NCBI GenBank assembly: GCA_045644325.1
Contig: JAZRGT010000010.1
Span: 1-64,000, forward strand
Source: CAG-390 sp045644325
Lineage (GTDB): Bacteria; Bacillota; Clostridia; Oscillospirales; CAG-272
DNA: 64,000 bases
Reading direction: 5' to 3'
The first letter of the stretch is position 1, and each line of letters begins with the position of its first letter. Under the pieces are notes generated by a model that saw nothing but the letters and a program-made list of their open reading frames with translations, did not search any database and was not told the DNA's origin. The position numbers and the translations under genes were made by a program. Below are positions 1-8,110 of this stretch, one piece after another.

Positions 1-144
1 TTCCTCAGAACCGCGTCACTGCCGTTTAGGCAGCAAGTGCTACGTTTTCGTTAGCGTTTAATTTTTAAGTTGAGCCTTTTAAGAGTTACTCAGCTCTACC
101 CGCTTGCCGTATCTCATAACCCCCGTCGAAACCTTTACGCCCCC
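1..144 (-). ncRNA. ssrA: tmRNA (transfer-messenger RNA), 5' part
   Basis: Read on the minus strand, the RNA starts at 144 with the conserved tmRNA 5' end GGGGGCGTAAAGGTTTCGAC. A short internal reading frame at 64-26 (minus) encodes KLNANENVALAA followed by TAA; the ANENVALAA ending is a typical Firmicutes SsrA degradation tag that directs tagged proteins to ClpXP. The 3' pseudoknots and acceptor arm lie beyond the left edge, so the gene is partial here. Its partner smpB lies just upstream on the same strand. A hairpin with ATCTGC/GCAGAT arms (152-175) sits between smpB and the RNA and could be a processing signal; this is inference. Confidence 0.95.
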
Positions 145-175
145 ATATATATCAATCTGCGCGGGGAAGTGCAGA

Positions 176-646
176 TCAATAATCGTAATTAGTTTTTCTT
201 ACTCTTTCGCTGTCTCTGTTTGCTTGCTTTTCAGCCTCAGCATCGCGCTTATCGTAAAGCTTTTTGCCTCGGCAGAGACCGATCTCAACCTTGACCTTAG
301 AATCCTTGAAATAGAGAGACAAAGGAACCAAAGTGTATCCTTTTTGAGATACAAGAGAAAACAGCTTCAGAATTTCACGCTTGTGCATTAATAATTTGCG
401 AACTCTACGCGGATCGGTATTAAAAATGTTTCCTTTTTCATAAGGGCTGATATGAACTCCGTTAACGAAGATTTCGCCCTCTTTAATAGTGCAGTAAGAA
501 TCCTTAAGGTTTACCTGACCGGCTCTGAGACTTTTTACCTCGGTACCTACAAGAGAAATTCCGGCTTCGTATTTCTGATCAACAAAATAATCGTGATAAG
601 CCTTACGGTTAGCTGCTATTTGCTTAGTGCCGCGTTCTTTTGCCAC
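176..646 (-). CDS. smpB: SsrA-binding protein SmpB
   Basis: SmpB binds the tRNA-like domain of tmRNA, brings it to stalled ribosomes and is essential for trans-translation in the cytoplasm. The 156-residue product has the usual family length. It shows the beta-barrel signature around residues 24-60 (YEAGISLVGTEVKSLRAG), the conserved HISPYEKGN stretch and a basic C-terminal tail that enters the decoding centre. The start is a GTG at 644-646, chosen because a strong GGAGG lies about 8 bases upstream and the N-terminus MAKERGTK fits the family. It sits 31 bases upstream of ssrA on the same strand and has its own sigma-A promoter. Confidence 0.97.
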   Translation of the reverse strand: MAKERGTKQIAANRKAYHDYFVDQKYEAGISLVGTEVKSLRAGQVNLKDSYCTIKEGEIFVNGVHISPYEKGNIFNTDPRRVRKLLMHKREILKLFSLVSQKGYTLVPLSLYFKDSKVKVEIGLCRGKKLYDKRDAEAEKQANRDSERVRKTNYDY

Positions 647-678
647 GTCTGATACCTCCTTAAAGTTTACTGCTGAAT

Positions 679-707
679 ATTATACTACATTTTTTTGAAA
701 AAATCAA
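679..707 (-). promoter_or_regulatory. sigma-A promoter of smpB
   Basis: On the minus strand there is TTGATT, a 17-base spacer, then a perfect TATAAT, ending about 30 bases before the smpB Shine-Dalgarno sequence. It may also supply ssrA by read-through. Confidence 0.75.
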
Positions 708-711
708 GTGA

Positions 712-980
712 AAAATGTAGGTTTTATCAATTGAAAGAAAATTATAATTATGAAAGTACAACTCCAATCAGAGAATTTCATAATTAATGCCCCAAAGAGC
801 AGTAGAGGCTGATCTCTACGCTATTTCGCAAAATGCAAGTTTTGCGTAATTAAGGGAAGTGCCAAGTCGTTATTAAACTCAATTTGAATCATAAAGCCTT
901 GAAGTATCATTTGTATGATTTGTACAAAATATCGGGCAAAAACTGTATATTCCTACAAAATTTATTTTTTTATAAAATAC
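712..980. other. Intergenic stretch with two small hairpins
   Basis: This AT-rich stretch between the divergent smpB and the gene at 1045 has no convincing protein. Two back-to-back inverted repeats are visible: GTAGAG/CTCTAC at 802-807 and 814-819, and CGCAAAA/TTTTGCG at 827-833 and 840-846. Neither is followed by a long T run, so they are not obvious terminators. They could belong to a small RNA or an operator; nothing else supports either. Confidence 0.35.
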
Positions 981-982
981 TT

Positions 983-1011
983 TTGACATTTTGCTTTTTT
1001 AATGCTATAAT
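983..1011 (+). promoter_or_regulatory. sigma-A promoter for the gene at 1045
   Basis: A perfect TTGACA, a 17-base spacer and a perfect TATAAT, about 34 bases before the start codon. This is consensus strength, so the downstream small protein is probably abundant. Confidence 0.9.
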
Positions 1012-1044
1012 TATTATAACAATTATTTTGGAGGTCGTTTTACT

Positions 1045-1470
1045 ATGGCAATTAAAATGCGTTATCTTTATGCTTCAAGCAAAAAGAAATTCGTCACAAT
1101 CGGTGATATGGTCAAGAAAAAATTCGAGCTTACCAATAACAATGCTGTTGACGTTATTCCGCCCGCTTATAACTGTGATAAGGAAAGATTCGTCTTCATT
1201 GGTATCTCCGTTAAGGATGAGCCCGAAAACAAGGTCAGACTTTTCTGCCAGCAGCTTGATAAAACCAAGGCTGCTTACGTAGCACTTATTGTTGACGGTA
1301 ACGAAAAAGGCGCTAACGCTGTCAAGGATATTCTTACAGCTGCAGGCACCAACGTTTTCCCCGAGATCTTCTTTATCAAGGGCGGACTTCCTTTCCTTGC
1401 TAATCTCAAGGCAGAAGAAATCGATGCGCTCGATAAATGGCTCGACAAAGCCGTTGCTTATATGAACTGA
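1045..1470 (+). CDS. Small conserved protein, flavodoxin-fold-like
   Basis: A 141-residue soluble protein without signal peptide or membrane segment. The N-terminus (MRYLYASSKKKFVTIGDMV, residues 4-22) resembles the first strand and helix of flavodoxin-like domains. A later FVFIGISVKDEP and YVALIVDGNEKG pattern fits alternating strands and helices. The usual FMN phosphate loop (TGNT) is absent, so flavin binding is doubtful. It is monocistronic: a consensus promoter lies upstream, a GGAGG precedes the ATG and a strong terminator follows. The likely role is unknown; the flavodoxin-fold assignment is inference from the strand pattern. Confidence 0.5.
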   Translation: MAIKMRYLYASSKKKFVTIGDMVKKKFELTNNNAVDVIPPAYNCDKERFVFIGISVKDEPENKVRLFCQQLDKTKAAYVALIVDGNEKGANAVKDILTAAGTNVFPEIFFIKGGLPFLANLKAEEIDALDKWLDKAVAYMN

Positions 1471-1471
1471 T

Positions 1472-1509
1472 AATATTAACTCCGCTGAACTTTCAGCGGA
1501 GTTAATATT
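1472..1509. terminator. Bidirectional intrinsic terminator
   Basis: A near-perfect inverted repeat with 18-base arms (1472-1489 and 1492-1509) around CCGCTGAA/TTCAGCGG, flanked by T-rich sequence on the plus side and A-rich sequence on the other. It lies between convergent genes and can serve both. Confidence 0.85.
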
Positions 1510-1519
1510 TTATTCACAA

Positions 1520-2332
1520 TTATTGCTTTTTCTTTATTATGAGTGAGCCTGCAAAGCAAACCAATCCTGTTATTGCCGCCGAGGCAATGAATGCTATTAC
1601 TATTCGGTTTTCGTAGACTCCCGATGGAGCTTGGGGAGAGGTGTTATAAGGAGCAAGTACGTCTATGCCTAAAATGCCGTTTCTATCGGTAACTCTGACA
1701 TACTCTTTTTTAATGCAGTCGCTTTCCATATCGTTACGGAAGGTTCCATTGTTTTGACGAATCATATATTCAAGCCAATAATCATAGCTCTCAACCGTAA
1801 ATCCGTCGATAACCTCGCTTGAAGAGGTTACGTATGTTATTTTGATGTTATACAGCTGCTGCATGGTAAAATCCATTTTTGTTTTACCGCCGGCATCTAT
1901 GTATTCTTTGCTGAATAGACTGTTTAACATTTCAGATTCACCGAGTATCGCATATTCAACGAAGTCGCATAATAAGCCAACAGAATCGTGCATAATAGTA
2001 GGTACTTCATCCATGTTACCGTTTACTATTGCATATGTGATTCCGTTATCGGGATTCTCAAATTTAACTGTTCTGTCAAGATCAAGATAAAACTTGTCTT
2101 CAAGAATATTTTTGTCGTAATCGGGCTCATAGAATAAGTAGGTAGTTCCCGGCTCGGGTTGTTCTTTATCCTTGGCGGACATTGCAGCGAGGAGCGCCGC
2201 ACACATAAGTGTTGTGCCGATTATAAAGATAAGGAATATAATTATAATACGTTTTGACTTCCGGTTGTTGCTCTGCTTCTTATCTTTCGTTGATAGCTTT
2301 CTGTTATTATCAAGCGGTTTTTGGCTATTCAT
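1520..2332 (-). CDS. Unknown membrane protein with extracytoplasmic domain
   Basis: About 270 residues. A basic, Asn/Lys-rich N-terminus (residues 1-30) precedes a transmembrane segment at about 31-51. A mixed polar domain of roughly 180 residues follows, then a second transmembrane segment near 240-262 and a KKKQ tail. The topology suggests cytoplasmic ends and an exposed central domain. I recognise no family. The start is taken as the ATG at 2330-2332 because the GAGG at 2340-2343 is 7 bases away; the GTG at 2336-2338 is too close to that ribosome binding site. It converges on the gene at 1045 and is transcribed alone. Confidence 0.6.
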   Translation of the reverse strand: MNSQKPLDNNRKLSTKDKKQSNNRKSKRIIIIFLIFIIGTTLMCAALLAAMSAKDKEQPEPGTTYLFYEPDYDKNILEDKFYLDLDRTVKFENPDNGITYAIVNGNMDEVPTIMHDSVGLLCDFVEYAILGESEMLNSLFSKEYIDAGGKTKMDFTMQQLYNIKITYVTSSSEVIDGFTVESYDYWLEYMIRQNNGTFRNDMESDCIKKEYVRVTDRNGILGIDVLAPYNTSPQAPSGVYENRIVIAFIASAAITGLVCFAGSLIIKKKQ

Positions 2333-2462
2333 TATCACACCTCACGGTATCTTTTTTCATAATATTAACATATCATTTGAAAATTTTCTATTATATTGAT
2401 TAAATTTTCAGTAAAAAAATGATGAAAATGCCCGTGTATCATTAACTTTTTTCACTTTATTG

Positions 2463-2491
2463 TTGCAAAAGCTGCGAATTTATGATATAAT
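2463..2491 (+). promoter_or_regulatory. sigma-A promoter of the apgM-thrC run
   Basis: TTGCAA, 17-base spacer, TATAAT, 34 bases before the apgM start. The following six genes are closely spaced and probably share it. Confidence 0.75.
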
Positions 2492-2525
2492 AATATGAAT
2501 ATTTTTATGAAACGAGTAATCTGTT

Positions 2526-3737
2526 ATGAAATATCTTGTATTAATTCCGGACGGCATGGCTGATGAGCGTGTCGCTTCTCTTAATAATAAATCTCCCATG
2601 GAGGCTGCTGATAAGCCCATGATGGATTTTTTGGCAAAAGAATCCTTTTACGGTCTTGTTCAAAATGTTCCCGAAGGAATGGTCCCGGAGTCTGACACGG
2701 CGAATATGGCGATTCTCTCTTTTGACCCCAAAGTATATTCGAGAGGTCGTTCCCCTCTCGAAGCTGTCAGCATGGGGTTGAAGCTTAATGAAGGCGATGT
2801 TGCGATCAGAGCCAATACCGTTTCTCTTTCTGAGGCTGAGCACTACGAAGACCGAGTTATGCTTGACAATGCAGCTGATGAGATAACTACCGAGGAGGCT
2901 GCTATTCTGATCGATGCCGTGAACGATCAACTCGCAGACGATATCAGACGTCTTTATGTTGGTATCGCTTACAGACATTGTTTGATATGGAAAAACGTTG
3001 ATGACAAATACAATTTCGCAAGACCGCACGATATTATCGGAAGAAGAATAGGCGAATATCTTCCCGGCGAGGACTGCGGAAAAGAGTTCTTGGACTTTAT
3101 GCGTAAGTCGTGCGAGATTCTCGAGAACCATCCCTTGAATATCGAAAGAAAAAAGAGGGGCAAGCTTCCTGCTAACTCACTTTGGCTGTGGAGCCCCGGA
3201 AAACCTCTTTCTCTTCCCTCCTTCAACGATAAATTCGGTTTGCACGGTACTGTGATTTCTGCCGTTGATCTTATAAAAGGTATAGGAATTTGCGCGGGAA
3301 TGGAATCCGTTGACGTTGAAGGCTCAACGGGAACGGTAAATACTAATTATGCCGGCAAGGCTCAAGCTGCTATTGATGCTTTCAAATCAGGCAGCGAGCT
3401 TGTATATCTTCATTTCGAAGGTCCTGACGAGCACGGTCACAGAGGTGAGCCGGATGTCAAAACCAAATCCATCGAGCTTATCGACAAGCTTGCTCTCGCT
3501 CCGATATATGATTATCTGAAGAATTGCGGTGAAGAATTTGGAATAATGGTGCTCCCCGATCATCCCACTCCCGTGCGCATCAGAACGCATTCCCCCGAGC
3601 CCGTGCCTTATATCATTTATTCTTCTAAAAACAAAACTGAAGGTGTCAGTAATTATAATGAATTCTCTTGTGCCGACGGTAAATATATTGCAAATGGTTG
3701 GGAGCTTATGCAATATTTTATTGAAGTTTGCAAATAA
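2526..3737 (+). CDS. apgM: Cofactor-independent phosphoglycerate mutase (ApgM type)
   Basis: Interconverts 3- and 2-phosphoglycerate in glycolysis and gluconeogenesis by the metal-dependent, 2,3-bisphosphoglycerate-independent route. The 403-residue length fits the archaeal-type ApgM family rather than the longer GpmI of about 510 residues. Visible alkaline-phosphatase-superfamily signatures are the N-terminal IPDGMAD metal ligand, the nucleophile-bearing PESDTANMAILSFDP near residue 57, DEHGHRGEPD near residue 300 and LPDHPTPVRIRTHSPEPVPY near residue 345 with metal-binding Asp and His. It is first in a forward run and is followed 18 bases later by a signal peptidase. Confidence 0.93.
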   Translation: MKYLVLIPDGMADERVASLNNKSPMEAADKPMMDFLAKESFYGLVQNVPEGMVPESDTANMAILSFDPKVYSRGRSPLEAVSMGLKLNEGDVAIRANTVSLSEAEHYEDRVMLDNAADEITTEEAAILIDAVNDQLADDIRRLYVGIAYRHCLIWKNVDDKYNFARPHDIIGRRIGEYLPGEDCGKEFLDFMRKSCEILENHPLNIERKKRGKLPANSLWLWSPGKPLSLPSFNDKFGLHGTVISAVDLIKGIGICAGMESVDVEGSTGTVNTNYAGKAQAAIDAFKSGSELVYLHFEGPDEHGHRGEPDVKTKSIELIDKLALAPIYDYLKNCGEEFGIMVLPDHPTPVRIRTHSPEPVPYIIYSSKNKTEGVSNYNEFSCADGKYIANGWELMQYFIEVCK

Positions 3738-3755
3738 TTCGAATGGAATATTATT

Positions 3756-4373
3756 ATGAATAACGAAAAAGAAATTGTCGAAGTAGCACCCGTTCAAAAG
3801 AAAAAAGCCTCTTTCTTAGGTGAGTTGTTTGATTATTTTGAGCAATTTATAATATCTGCCTGCTGTGTTTTAATTGTATTCAGCTACTTTACAAGCATAT
3901 GCAGAGTTTCAGGCGACTCAATGTTAAACACTCTTTACGACACAGAAGTGCTTTTGGTTTCCGACGTTTTGTATACTCCAAAGCGAGGAGATATTATAGT
4001 ATTTCACCAAACCGGAGATCAACCGGGAGATCTTAATGAACCTGTAGTTAAGAGAGTTATCGCAACCGAGGGCGAGTGGATCGATATCGATGTCGGTGAC
4101 AATAAGCTGATCATCACAATATATGATTCAAATAAAGAAAATCCTCGTGTTCTTGACGAAGATTATGCAAATTATTTCAAAGGCGTTGGCTATTATAGTT
4201 ACGTCGGTTATCCCGTCCAGGTCCCCGACGGATCAATCTTTGTAATGGGAGATAACAGAGGAAACTCTCTCGACAGCCGTTCGAATTCGATTGGTTTTGT
4301 TGACAGCCGAAGAATTATCGGCAGAGTAATTTGCAGAGTTTTACCTTTAGATAAACTCGGAAAAGTTAATTAA
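3756..4373 (+). CDS. lepB: Signal peptidase I
   Basis: Membrane-bound type I signal peptidase that cleaves Sec and Tat signal peptides on the outer face of the cytoplasmic membrane. The 205-residue protein has one N-terminal transmembrane segment (about 27-48), like other Gram-positive single-span enzymes. The catalytic serine is Ser55 in VSGDSM, the general-base lysine is Lys99 in VVKRVIA, and the conserved box GDNRGNSLDSR lies at 165-175. The acidic and basic N-terminus is cytoplasmic. It is 18 bases downstream of apgM and 18 bases upstream of ylqF, consistent with one transcript. Confidence 0.95.
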   Translation: MNNEKEIVEVAPVQKKKASFLGELFDYFEQFIISACCVLIVFSYFTSICRVSGDSMLNTLYDTEVLLVSDVLYTPKRGDIIVFHQTGDQPGDLNEPVVKRVIATEGEWIDIDVGDNKLIITIYDSNKENPRVLDEDYANYFKGVGYYSYVGYPVQVPDGSIFVMGDNRGNSLDSRSNSIGFVDSRRIIGRVICRVLPLDKLGKVN

Positions 4374-4391
4374 TAGAAACGGAATATAAAA

Positions 4392-5279
4392 ATGCCATCA
4401 CAAGTAATTCAATGGTTTCCCGGGCATATGGCGAAAACACGCCGTATGATTTCGGAAAACCTAAAGAACGTAGATGCTGTTATCGAAATGCGCGATGCTC
4501 GCATACCTGTCAGCTCAAAAAATCCCGAGATTGAAAAGCTTACGCAAAACAAGCCGCGTTTAATTCTTTTAAACAAGGCTTCGCTTGCCGATCCCGTCGA
4601 ATCGAAAAAATGGGTTTCCCTTTTTTCAACCTCTAAAACCTCGTGCATACTGACCGATTGCGCTGACGGCACGGGATTTAACGATATATATCCTACCTTA
4701 AAAAAGATGTGCGCCGAAAAGCTTGCAGCTTACGAAAGCAAGGGCATGCACGGAAGACATATCCGCGTTATGGTTCTCGGCATTCCCAACGTCGGGAAAT
4801 CTTCCTTTATTAATAGGCTGGCGGGAAGCAAGAAAGCAAAGGTTGAGGACCGCCCCGGCGTTACACGCGATAAGCAATGGGTTCAAACAAAGTACAACCT
4901 TGATCTTTTGGATATGCCCGGTGTTCTTTGGCCTAAATTCGATGACGTAAAAGTAGGTGAAAACCTTGCTTTGACGGGCGCTGTAAAGGATGACGTTATT
5001 GATACGGTCGAGCTTGCGGCGATTCTCGTCAACAGACTCCGCTCAACGCATCCCGATTTGCTGTGTGCAAGGTACAAGCTGACAGCAGACCAAATCGCCG
5101 AGGACGTTATGGTAGGTGATATTTTTGATATCATCGGCAGGAACAGAGGCTTCCTCCTCAGAGGTGGAGAGATCAATTATGACCGCGCAGCAGCAGTTAT
5201 ACTTGATGAATTCAGAGCTGCTAAGATAGGCAGAATCACTTTGGACGTTTGCCCGAATGATAATGAAGGAGTTTGCTGA
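4392..5279 (+). CDS. ylqF: Ribosome biogenesis GTPase YlqF (RbgA)
   Basis: Circularly permuted GTPase that acts in late assembly of the 50S subunit. The 295 residues match the family. The permuted order is visible: the G4-like LLNKASL near residue 55 comes before G1 GIPNVGKSSFINRL near 133 and G3 LDMPGVLWPKF near 175. The C-terminal domain contains the helical RNA-binding region. The lepB-ylqF-rnhB-yraN order is the well-known Firmicutes arrangement (B. subtilis sipS-ylqF-rnhB). The stop codon overlaps the rnhB start as TGATG. Confidence 0.96.
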   Translation: MPSQVIQWFPGHMAKTRRMISENLKNVDAVIEMRDARIPVSSKNPEIEKLTQNKPRLILLNKASLADPVESKKWVSLFSTSKTSCILTDCADGTGFNDIYPTLKKMCAEKLAAYESKGMHGRHIRVMVLGIPNVGKSSFINRLAGSKKAKVEDRPGVTRDKQWVQTKYNLDLLDMPGVLWPKFDDVKVGENLALTGAVKDDVIDTVELAAILVNRLRSTHPDLLCARYKLTADQIAEDVMVGDIFDIIGRNRGFLLRGGEINYDRAAAVILDEFRAAKIGRITLDVCPNDNEGVC

Positions 5280-5887
5280 TGCCTGATTTCAGTATTGAAA
5301 AACAAAAAATAGAATCAGGATATAAATACGTGTGCGGCATAGATGAAGCCGGCAGAGGTCCTTTGTGCGGTCCCGTTGTTGCAGCAGCTTGTATTTTACC
5401 GCTTGATGTGGATCTCCCGAAGCTGAATGATTCAAAGAAGCTTTCGCCCAAGGTTCGAATGGAACTTTTTGAGCTTATCAAAGACAAAGCCATTGCTTAT
5501 TCTATCGGTTACGGTGACGTAGAGGAAATAGACAACATCAACATTCTCGAGGCAACTCTCCTGGCAATGCGACGAGCTGTTGAAGGAATGGAGATCAAAC
5601 CCGATTACCTTTTGGTCGACGGCAATATTTTCAGGGATTTCGACCTCCCCGGCGAATCAGTTATTAAAGGGGATGCGGTTTCATCTTCAATTGCCGCAGC
5701 ATCTATCCTTGCAAAGGTGACCCGAGATTTGTTATGTGACGAGCTTGATGCGCTATATCCCGAATACGGAATTAAAAATCACAAAGGCTACGGCACAAAG
5801 GTGCACATCGAAGCACTGAAAAAATACGGACCGACACCGATACACAGAAAACAGTTCATCCGTTTTCTTGATAAAAAGACATTATGA
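5279..5887 (+). CDS. rnhB: Ribonuclease HII
   Basis: Cleaves the RNA strand of RNA-DNA hybrids and nicks at single ribonucleotides in DNA, using Mn or Mg. The 202-residue product shows the GIDEAGRGPLCGPV signature with catalytic Asp-Glu near residues 17-18 and the later LLVDGN and ASILAKVTRD motifs that carry the other acidic ligands. The start is the ATG at 5279, which overlaps the ylqF stop by one base and lies 8 bases after AAGGAG; a TTG 6 bases upstream is too close to that site. Overlap with ylqF and yraN indicates translational coupling. Confidence 0.96.
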   Translation: MPDFSIEKQKIESGYKYVCGIDEAGRGPLCGPVVAAACILPLDVDLPKLNDSKKLSPKVRMELFELIKDKAIAYSIGYGDVEEIDNINILEATLLAMRRAVEGMEIKPDYLLVDGNIFRDFDLPGESVIKGDAVSSSIAAASILAKVTRDLLCDELDALYPEYGIKNHKGYGTKVHIEALKKYGPTPIHRKQFIRFLDKKTL

Positions 5888-6288
5888 AAACTATAAACAA
5901 GAATAAACTCGGAGAAATCGGTTTATTCGGAGAAAATGCGGCGGTCGATTATTTAGCAAAGATAGGATATGAAATCATAGCGAGAAACGTCATTTGTGAT
6001 TCACACGAAATAGATATCATCGTACGCGATATGAGATATATCGTTTTCGTTGAAGTTAAAACAAGAACTTTCTATTCGGGAGATTCTATTTACGGTTCTC
6101 CGTCTTCCGCAGTAACAAAAGAAAAGCAAGCGGCGATAATCCGCGCCGCCAGGGCTTATCTTAAAGAAAATTATCACCGTCGCTTGCCTCGTTTCGATGT
6201 TATCGAAGTGTATGTAATCAAGTCAAGCGAGGGATTATCAATTAAAAAAATCAATCATATTCCGCGGGCTTTCGGCGCGCGAAGATAA
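5884..6288 (+). CDS. yraN: YraN/UPF0102 family predicted endonuclease
   Basis: A 134-residue protein of the UPF0102 (YraN) family, which has a Holliday-junction-resolvase or restriction-endonuclease-like fold. The nuclease core is visible as HEIDIIVRD near residues 42-50 followed by VFVEVKTRT near 60-68, giving the D-(D/E)xK metal-binding pattern. The N-terminal GLFGENAAVDYLAKIGYEI is also typical. It overlaps rnhB by 4 bases (ATGA), the usual position for this family. Its exact substrate is not established. Confidence 0.9.
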   Translation: MKTINKNKLGEIGLFGENAAVDYLAKIGYEIIARNVICDSHEIDIIVRDMRYIVFVEVKTRTFYSGDSIYGSPSSAVTKEKQAAIIRAARAYLKENYHRRLPRFDVIEVYVIKSSEGLSIKKINHIPRAFGARR

Positions 6289-6299
6289 AGAGGTTTCAG

Positions 6300-7787
6300 A
6301 TGAGATTTATAAGTACAAGAGATACCAAAGGAGATTCTTACGTTTCAGCGGCATACGCAATAAAGCAGGGGCTTGCTCCCGATGGCGGTCTTTACGTGCC
6401 CGAATGTATCCCTCAGATCGACGAAGATTACGTTAATTCGCTTCTTGATAAATCTTATCCCGAAATGGCGGCAGAAATACTTTCGCTGTTTTTGGATGAT
6501 TTTACCAAGGAGGAACTACTTGAATACGCGAAATCCGCATACATAAACAACGTATTCCCCGAAGCTGTAGCTCCTCTGAGCGAGGTTACCTCCAAGGTTT
6601 CTGTCCTCGAGCTTTGGCATGGTCCTACTGCTGCGTTCAAGGATTTTGCTCTCTCTATTATGCCCCGACTTCTTACCGCATCGCTTCGTAAGCTTGGTGA
6701 AACGCGAACCGTCCTTATTCTTGTTGCAACCTCCGGTGACACCGGTAAGGCGGCGCTTGAGGGATATAGAGACGTAGACGGAATTAAGATCAAGGTGTTC
6801 TATCCCGTTGATGGCGTAAGTAAGGTTCAGAAGCTTCAGATGGCTACTCAACTTGGTAACAACGTAGACGTATGTGCAATCAAGGGAAATTTTGACGATG
6901 CGCAGACGGGAGTTAAAAAGATTTTCTCTGATCCCGAGATCGCCGAAGAGCTTAACAATCGCGGATTTATGCTTTCAAGCGCAAATTCGATCAACTGGGG
7001 CAGACTCGCTCCTCAGATCGTATATTATTTCTCCGCTTACTGTGAACTGATCAGACGCGGAAAAATCAAGTTCGGTGATAAGATCGATTTTTGCGTACCT
7101 ACAGGAAACTTCGGAAACATTCTTGCAGGATATATTGCTAAAAAAATGGGACTTCCCGTTGGCAAGTTGATTTGTGCTTCCAACGCTAATAATATTCTTA
7201 CCGATTTTATGAACACCGGTGTTTACGACCGAAACAGAAAATTCCATACCACCATTTCTCCCTCGATGGATATTCTGATCTCAAGCAATCTCGAGCGACT
7301 TATTTATTTTGTAGCCGGCAGCGGAACCGTTGTCAATTGCATGAAATCTCTCGCCGATACGGGTGCTTATTCAATTGACAGTGATATCCTAGCTGAGATC
7401 AATAAAGATTTCTGCGGATTCTATGCAGATGAAAACGCAACAAACGAGACAATCGCTAATATTTACGATAATTATAATTATCTTTGCGATCCTCATACTG
7501 CAGTAGGAATGTACTGCGCTGACAGATACACAGAGCAGAATAACTCGAATAATGAAATCGTTCTCCTCTCCACTGCTAGCCCCTTTAAGTTCGCCGCAAG
7601 CGTATATAAGGCTCTGACTAAGTGTATGCCTCCCGAGGGTTACGAGGCGCTTTCCGCACTTTCAGATCTCACTTCCCTTCCCATTTCTACTCCTCTTGCG
7701 GGACTTGATAAGAGAAACGTGAGATTTGACAGAGTATGCGAGCCTGACGAAATGGCTGCGGATATGTTTGAGCATCTCAACGATTAA
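6300..7787 (+). CDS. thrC: Threonine synthase
   Basis: PLP-dependent enzyme converting O-phosphohomoserine to threonine, the last step of threonine biosynthesis. The 495-residue length fits the longer bacterial/yeast class. The N-terminal domain RFISTRDTKG and the PLP-lysine motif HGPTAAFKDFAL (Lys114) are visible, with the phosphate-binding ATSGDTGKAALEG loop near residue 143 and SANSINWGRLAPQIVYYF near 227. AGAGGT lies 5 bases before the ATG. It ends the forward run that starts at apgM, and no other threonine gene is nearby. Confidence 0.96.
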   Translation: MRFISTRDTKGDSYVSAAYAIKQGLAPDGGLYVPECIPQIDEDYVNSLLDKSYPEMAAEILSLFLDDFTKEELLEYAKSAYINNVFPEAVAPLSEVTSKVSVLELWHGPTAAFKDFALSIMPRLLTASLRKLGETRTVLILVATSGDTGKAALEGYRDVDGIKIKVFYPVDGVSKVQKLQMATQLGNNVDVCAIKGNFDDAQTGVKKIFSDPEIAEELNNRGFMLSSANSINWGRLAPQIVYYFSAYCELIRRGKIKFGDKIDFCVPTGNFGNILAGYIAKKMGLPVGKLICASNANNILTDFMNTGVYDRNRKFHTTISPSMDILISSNLERLIYFVAGSGTVVNCMKSLADTGAYSIDSDILAEINKDFCGFYADENATNETIANIYDNYNYLCDPHTAVGMYCADRYTEQNNSNNEIVLLSTASPFKFAASVYKALTKCMPPEGYEALSALSDLTSLPISTPLAGLDKRNVRFDRVCEPDEMAADMFEHLND

Positions 7788-7803
7788 AATAATAATAAAG
7801 GGA

Positions 7804-7827
7804 TAGGGTTGCCAAATGGCAACCCTA
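7804..7827. terminator. Hairpin between convergent thrC and DUF1540 gene
   Basis: Perfect 10-base arms TAGGGTTGCC/GGCAACCCTA around AAAT. There is no strong T run on either side, so it is a probable rather than certain terminator, shared by the convergent genes. Confidence 0.6.
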
Positions 7828-7832
7828 AGAAA

Positions 7833-8030
7833 TTAATCGCAGCGAGGCTTGAATGTTGTGCAAGCGGTTTCTCCGCTGTTGGATGCACTCGAAGGACCGA
7901 CGAGTATCTGCTTTGCGGTACAGTAGGTATCGCAATCATGATATTCACAGTTCTTAACGTCGCACACTATTCCTTTGATGTGCTTCTCATCGGACTTGCA
8001 GCAATTGCCGTTCTTATTCATTTCGTTCAT
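7833..8030 (-). CDS. DUF1540 Cys-rich small protein
   Basis: A 65-residue protein with eight cysteines. The core IKGIVCDVKNCEYHDCDTYC with a following TACTTFKPR matches the DUF1540 family, which is common in Clostridia, often in tandem copies, and has no settled function. The spacing of Cys and His looks like a small metal-binding module. AAGGAG lies 8 bases before the ATG. It is transcribed away from the metallophosphoesterase, with a palindrome in the shared promoter region. It is short but clearly real by its cysteine pattern, its ribosome binding site and the terminator after it. Confidence 0.85.
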   Translation of the reverse strand: MNEMNKNGNCCKSDEKHIKGIVCDVKNCEYHDCDTYCTAKQILVGPSSASNSGETACTTFKPRCD

Positions 8031-8064
8031 TATATTTCTCCTTTCCCGCGTCTTGATCTTATTA

Positions 8065-8077
8065 TTAGTCAGACTAA
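8065..8077. promoter_or_regulatory. Palindrome in divergent promoter region, possible operator
   Basis: TTAGTC-A-GACTAA is a perfect 6+1+6 palindrome midway between the DUF1540 gene and the metallophosphoesterase. The size and TTAG...CTAA ends resemble operators of DtxR/MntR-type metal regulators, but no regulator gene is adjacent. The resemblance is only suggestive. Confidence 0.4.
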
Positions 8078-8110
8078 ACGCTTTTATTCATTATTCAACG
8101 GAGGTTCCGT

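Noticed and set aside
884..1282. Open frame beginning in the intergenic region and running over the gene at 1045 in another frame
   Set aside because: It includes the consensus promoter at 983-1011 and overlaps a better-supported gene with GGAGG before its start.
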